Assembly (NCBI GenBank): GCA_903813345.2
Contig: CAIIXF020000012.1
Coordinates: 27,294,684 to 27,358,683, forward strand
Source: Owenia fusiformis
Lineage: Eukaryota; Annelida; Polychaeta; Sabellida; Oweniidae
Reading direction: 5' to 3'
DNA length: 64,000 bases
Position 1 is the stretch's first letter. The number at the start of each line of letters is the position of its first letter. The position numbers and the translations under genes were made by a program. Shown in pieces: positions 59,438 to 64,000 of this stretch. The notes under the pieces were generated by a model that saw only the letters and a program-made list of their open reading frames with translations, did no database searches and was not told where the DNA came from.

Positions 59438-61620
59438 CCCAGCAAACAGTGACGTCCATGTAACGTCACTCATATGTGGTATATAAGTTCACTGGAGACG
59501 TTGTATATTTCCGTTATATAAACGTCAAAGCAACGTAAAATTGTGACATTCAGCAAAACGTCGGTGGATGGTTAAAAAATGACGTTGTAGTAATGTGTTA
59601 GTAAAGTTCGAAATTTGTGCTGGTGTGAAAAACGTAACAATGACGTTGAATTTTTACCAGTTTGGTTCATTTGCAACGTAATATAAACGGTAAAATTTAA
59701 CGTTGTCGTAACGTTTTTTAAATGTGTAAAATATTTGTAAGTGCAGGAAACATTACAAAGACGTTGCAGTTCTCACCAAATTGTTTCATTTGCTACGTAA
59801 TATAAACGGTAAAATTTGACGTTGTCGTAACGTGTTTTAAATGTGAAAGATATTTGTAAGTGTAGAAAACGTTACAAAGACGTTGTGTTCTCACCAAATT
59901 TGGTACATTTGCTACGTAATGTAAACGGTAAAATTTGACGTTGTCGTAACGTGTTTTAAACGTGAAAGATATTTGTAAGTGTAGAGAACGTTACAAAGAC
60001 GTTGCACTTCTCACCAAATTGTTTCATTTGCTACGTAATATAAACGGTAAAATTTGACGTTGTCGTAACGTGTTTTAAATGTGAAAGATATTTGTAAGTG
60101 TAGAAAACGTTACAAAGACGTTGTGTTCTCACCAAATTTGGTACATTTGCTACGTAATGTAGACGGTAAAATTTGACGTTGTCGTAACGTGTTTTAAACG
60201 TGAAAGATATTTGTAAGTGTAAAAAACGTTACAAAGACGTTGCACTTCTCACCAAATTGTTTCATTTGCTACGTAATATAAACGGTAAAATTTAACGTTG
60301 TCGTAACGTTTTTTAAATGTGTAAAATATTTGTAAGTGCAGGAAACATTACAAAGACGTTGCAGTTCTCACCAAATTGTTTCATTTGCTACGTAATATAA
60401 ACGGTAAAATTTGACGTTGTCGTAACGTGTTTTAAATGTGAAAGATATTTGTAAGTGTAGAAAACGTTACAAAGACGTTGTGTTCTCACCAAATTTGGTA
60501 CATTTGCTACGTAATGTAAACGGTAAAATTTGACGTTGTCGTAACGTGTTTTAAACGTGAAAGATATTTGTAAGTGTAGAAAACGTTACAAAGACGTTGC
60601 ACTTCTCACCAAATTGTTTCATTTGCTACGTAATATAAATGGTAAAATTTGATGTTGTCGTAACGTGTTCTAAATGTGAAAGATATTTGTAAGTGTAAAA
60701 AACGTTACAAAGACGTTGTGTTCTCACCAAATTTGGTACATTTGCTACGTAATGTAAACGGTAAAATTTGACGTTGTCGTAACGTGTTTTAAATGTGAAA
60801 GATATTTGTAAGTGTAGAAAACGTTACAAAGACGTTGCACTTCTCACCAAATTGTTTCATTTGCTACGTAATATAAACGGTAAAATTTGATGTCGTCGTA
60901 ACGTGTTCTAAATGTGAAAGATATTTGTAAGTGTAAAAAACGTTACAAAGACGTTGCGTTCTCACCAAATTTGGTACATTTGCTACGTAATGTAAACAGT
61001 AAAATTTGACGTTGTCGTAACGTACTTGTTTTAAATGTGAAAGATATTTGTAAGTGTAGAAAACGTTACAAAGACGTTGCAGTTCTCACCAAATTGTTAC
61101 ATTTGCTACGTAATATAAACAGTAAAATTTGACGTTGTCGTAACGTGTTTTAAATGTGAAAGATAATTGTAAGTCTAGGAAACGTTACAAAGTCCTTGTT
61201 TTCCCACCAAATTGGTTCATTTGCCACGTAGTGAAAATGGCTAATTGTAACGTTGTCAAAACATGGTTTGAATGTGAAAAATATTTGTAATTGTAACACA
61301 CGTTACAAAGACGTCATTTTCTGACCAAAATGGTTCATTTTCAACGTAGTGCAAACGGTTAATTTCAACGTTGTCGAAACGTGTTTTCAATTGAAATGTA
61401 AAAAAATATTTGTAAGTGCAGGAAACGTTACAAAAAGACGCTATGTCCTCACGAAATTGGTTTATTTGCAACGTTGTCGAAACAGTTAATTTTGACGTTG
61501 ACGAAACGGGGTTTAAACGTGAAAAATACATTTACATGTATGTGAAAAAGAACGTGACAAAGACGTTGTGGTCTCAACAAATTCGTTTAATTTGTGACGT
61601 GAAGTAAATGTTAAATATAT
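59438..61620 (+). repeat. 119-bp tandem array of E3
   Basis: 13 well-kept units in register with those of E1, including the same diverged units (TTTAACG at unit 6, TGTCGTCG at unit 11, AAACAGT at unit 13). Confidence 0.9.
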
Positions 61621-62965
61621 AACGAATATACATGTATGCCTCGAGTTGTGGTAACTTTAAATACTGATCGGTGGAGGCACAGGCATATGTTGGCTCACAC
61701 AGATGAACTTAACGTGGTAATTGAGAGTGAGAGTGGAAATATGATGTAAAGAAAACGTTTCTCCGACGTTGTAATTTTGCCATTGGTTATTGCTGACAAA
61801 AGTCTGACGTTCTGTCCCGGGGGGTTCATTCCAATATACCTCTTAATACCTATGTGCCGCGCCAAAGACCCCCTTTTTGAGCATTTTTTCCATGTCAATT
61901 TCCTCTCAAAATTGGAAGTTTCCACGTATTATTCCTTTCAGAGTTATAAAATTCCATATTTTCTTCCTCTGAACTTCATAGATGTCCATGTCGACTTCCT
62001 CTGGAGCTTGCCGGTGTAAAAGAAATTATGGTCCCCTGGGGATTATGGTCCCCTTTCTTAAAGGCCCTTACTGGCCCCGATTGTGGATACGATAATAAGG
62101 GAGAGTTGTATTTAGGTCACCATATAAATCAATGGAAAGTAGGACCATAATTTGATAGGACCTCCTACCCTTTTACACCGGGACTAAAGTTTGCGAATTA
62201 TCGGTAAATTGACTAAAACTCCACTCTTCCGGCGATTTGTCAGACCTCGGGACAAAAATTTTAGTCCCTTTCAACAAGGGCGAGCGTTACAAACGGAAAG
62301 TACATCGTTCGCAAATTTGATGTATTTCTCGTTCGGCTTTTTATCGTATTCTGTTCTATCAACCAATAGAAATAGAGGAATTCCCGCGTCGAAATCAACA
62401 TGGAGGACAGTTCCAAGTTCAAGAATATTGCTGCTTAAAAGCAACTTGGGAGCCGTACTGCCAGCTTTCGAAGGTAAGAATGATGCATGCATGTTACACA
62501 ATCACCAAAGGTTAAAATGAAAGCATTCCATGGCTTGCAGCGAGAACACAAATAATCTCATGTGAAAGTTGGGATCGTTTCAATTTTCAAAATTTTTGTC
62601 AGTTGAAATTAGACTTTTGAATATTCTGATATTTGAATCGATGTTATTGATTTTCAATTTCATCACGATTTTCAATCATAATTCCTGGTTCATAATTTTC
62701 GTTAGGTCAATTACAAGGGGTCCAGGGGTCAATTAACCATCAGCGACTTTCAAGTCAGATCCGGTCCCTGGGATCTGGCGCAGAGGTGTTGATTGGATGG
62801 TGAAGTGTTTATGGCAAATGGTTTATGCAGTTATCTTAATCTTGATGGTGATCTCTGTTAGATCATGGTTAGATCTACCTCTTTCAAAGAATAGACATTG
62901 CCCGGGGAGTCAGTGATTGCCTTTAGCCTGATAGATAATCATGATGGCAGAAATACAGAAATACA

Positions 62966-63232
62966 CAAACATGTATCAGTTTCATATGCTTTAGAAAATG
63001 TACATGTTTGCGAACAAATAGTTCAGAAGACAATAGAATCGTCGATTTAATTCCTCACTTAAGTTACATAAACGGTTTTTCGAAAAACAGTTAAGATCTG
63101 CACTTTTAACCCGAACCGTTTGTGTAACTTAAGTGAGGAATTAAATCGATGATTCTGTTGTCTTCTGAGCTATGCCTATTTTTCGCAAACATGTTCATTT
63201 TCTAAAACATATGATGCTGATACATGTTTGTG
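62966..63232. mobile_element. Small palindromic MITE in E3
   Basis: CACAAACATGTATCAG and CTGATACATGTTTGTG ends, with arms of about 110 bp joined by a 50-bp loop. E1 has lost the left arm; its right arm is at about 10803-10910. Confidence 0.75.
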
Positions 63233-64000
63233 AGAAAAAATGTTGTGGGGATTCTGCCTACAATGCGTGAAATAAGGAAAAAAGAAAATCGTACCTTCGA
63301 CGTTCCGACATTTTGTTACCAAAATGAACCGTTTCGGTAACCAGTGTAATGGAGCGGATCACCAGTGAATAGATAGCATACTATATTTAGGGAGTTCTTT
63401 AATTTTTTTGAAAATAACATGGCAGAGAAGCATTGAAATATGAGGTCACAGATATGATAGCTAAACTACAAAACAAACTAAAATAAACAAAAGTAAGAAC
63501 ATGTATAAATGTTTCTATTTTTACATGTTCTGGTTCAATGTGGTCCTTTAATTGCTTATTTTTTAGATTCAGAGAAGTTCCAAACATTCAAAATTTTACT
63601 GTAATCTCATCTACTCTACGACCCCCACTTAAATTTGTAAAAAACATAAGTGGGGGTAACCAAACTCGTCTGGCCCTGTTATCCACTCCCTGATTCTGAA
63701 ATGTCGTAGACCAACAACGTCAGGCGTAGATAACTGGGCCATACAGGTTTTTGTTAAAGTGGGGGTAGAATGCGATAAATCGCATGATGAATGGTCTCTC
63801 TAAAAATTCTCTTATTTTTAACATGGGAAATCGTCACTTCAGCAAATTCACATGTCATTTATTTATGTTCCAAAATTCACCCTATGCAGACAGAGCCTGT
63901 GGGAAATATTGGGTGCGGAGCAAATGAGCGGAGGGTGCTGAGCTAACGGTCATTTTTGAAAAAATTCTTTCAAAATCATGCAGTTTTCACCATTTTGAGC

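Larger units (their letters stand above)
59438..64000 (+). mobile_element. Giant TIR element E3, cut by window end
   Basis: Begins CCCAGCAAACAGTGACGTCC and parallels E1 from 6608 to about 11690 with few differences. It lacks the 600-bp MITE of E1 (10202-10803) and keeps a palindrome at 62966-63232. It shares with E1 the deletion junction GTCATTTTTGAAAAAATTC (about 63948). The far end with the 190-bp array would be about 5.7 kb beyond the window. Confidence 0.88.

Overview
This is a transposon-dense stretch of a metazoan nuclear genome, probably a marine invertebrate (inference). The supports are GT-AG introns, a spliced single-pass immunoglobulin-superfamily (IgSF) gene, a secreted cephalotoxin/rapunzel-like protein, many TIR, foldback and MITE elements, a Ty3/gypsy relic and a LINE fragment. 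No rRNA, tRNA, operon or CRISPR array was seen. The species cannot be named from the sequence alone.

Layout. Positions 1-20099 are almost entirely one family of giant elements, here called E. A complete 10.8-kb copy (E1, 6608-17419, plus strand) sits inside an older copy in the opposite orientation (E2, 17420-20099 and 1-6607, minus strand, running off the window start). E has short terminal inverted repeats (CCCAGCAAACA / CCCAGCTAACA), a 119-bp tandem array at one end, a 190-bp tandem array at the other, and no recognisable transposase. A third copy (E3) starts at 59438 and runs off the window end. Smaller palindromic elements are nested inside E.

20167-24882 holds a Tc1/mariner-type MITE and a truncated minus-strand Ty3/gypsy retrotransposon with apparently identical 132-bp LTRs. 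A PIF/Harbinger-like relic is inserted in its gag. 25057-26339 is the main exon of a secreted 421-aa cephalotoxin/rapunzel-like protein, followed by a 25-bp minisatellite. 27.9-30.1 kb is a cluster of long DNA hairpins. 31004-35452 is a long-TIR element carrying RFX X-box-like motifs and a G-rich minisatellite.

36153-54148 is a nine-exon IgSF gene that I could assemble by splice sites and phase into a continuous 393-codon frame: signal peptide, three Ig domains, a transmembrane segment and a short tail. Its seventh intron is about 14 kb because a 13.4-kb foldback element (40198-53598) lies in it. That element's arms carry repeated GAAATTTC palindromes, and its loop holds an array rich in AGGTCA half-sites. 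Downstream are a 145-bp tandem array, a LINE reverse-transcriptase fragment, another MITE and, on the minus strand, one exon of a second IgSF gene (58294-58587).

The two IgSF loci are probably paralogous neighbours (inference). The rest is mobile or repetitive DNA, and most short ORFs in it are chance frames in repeats.
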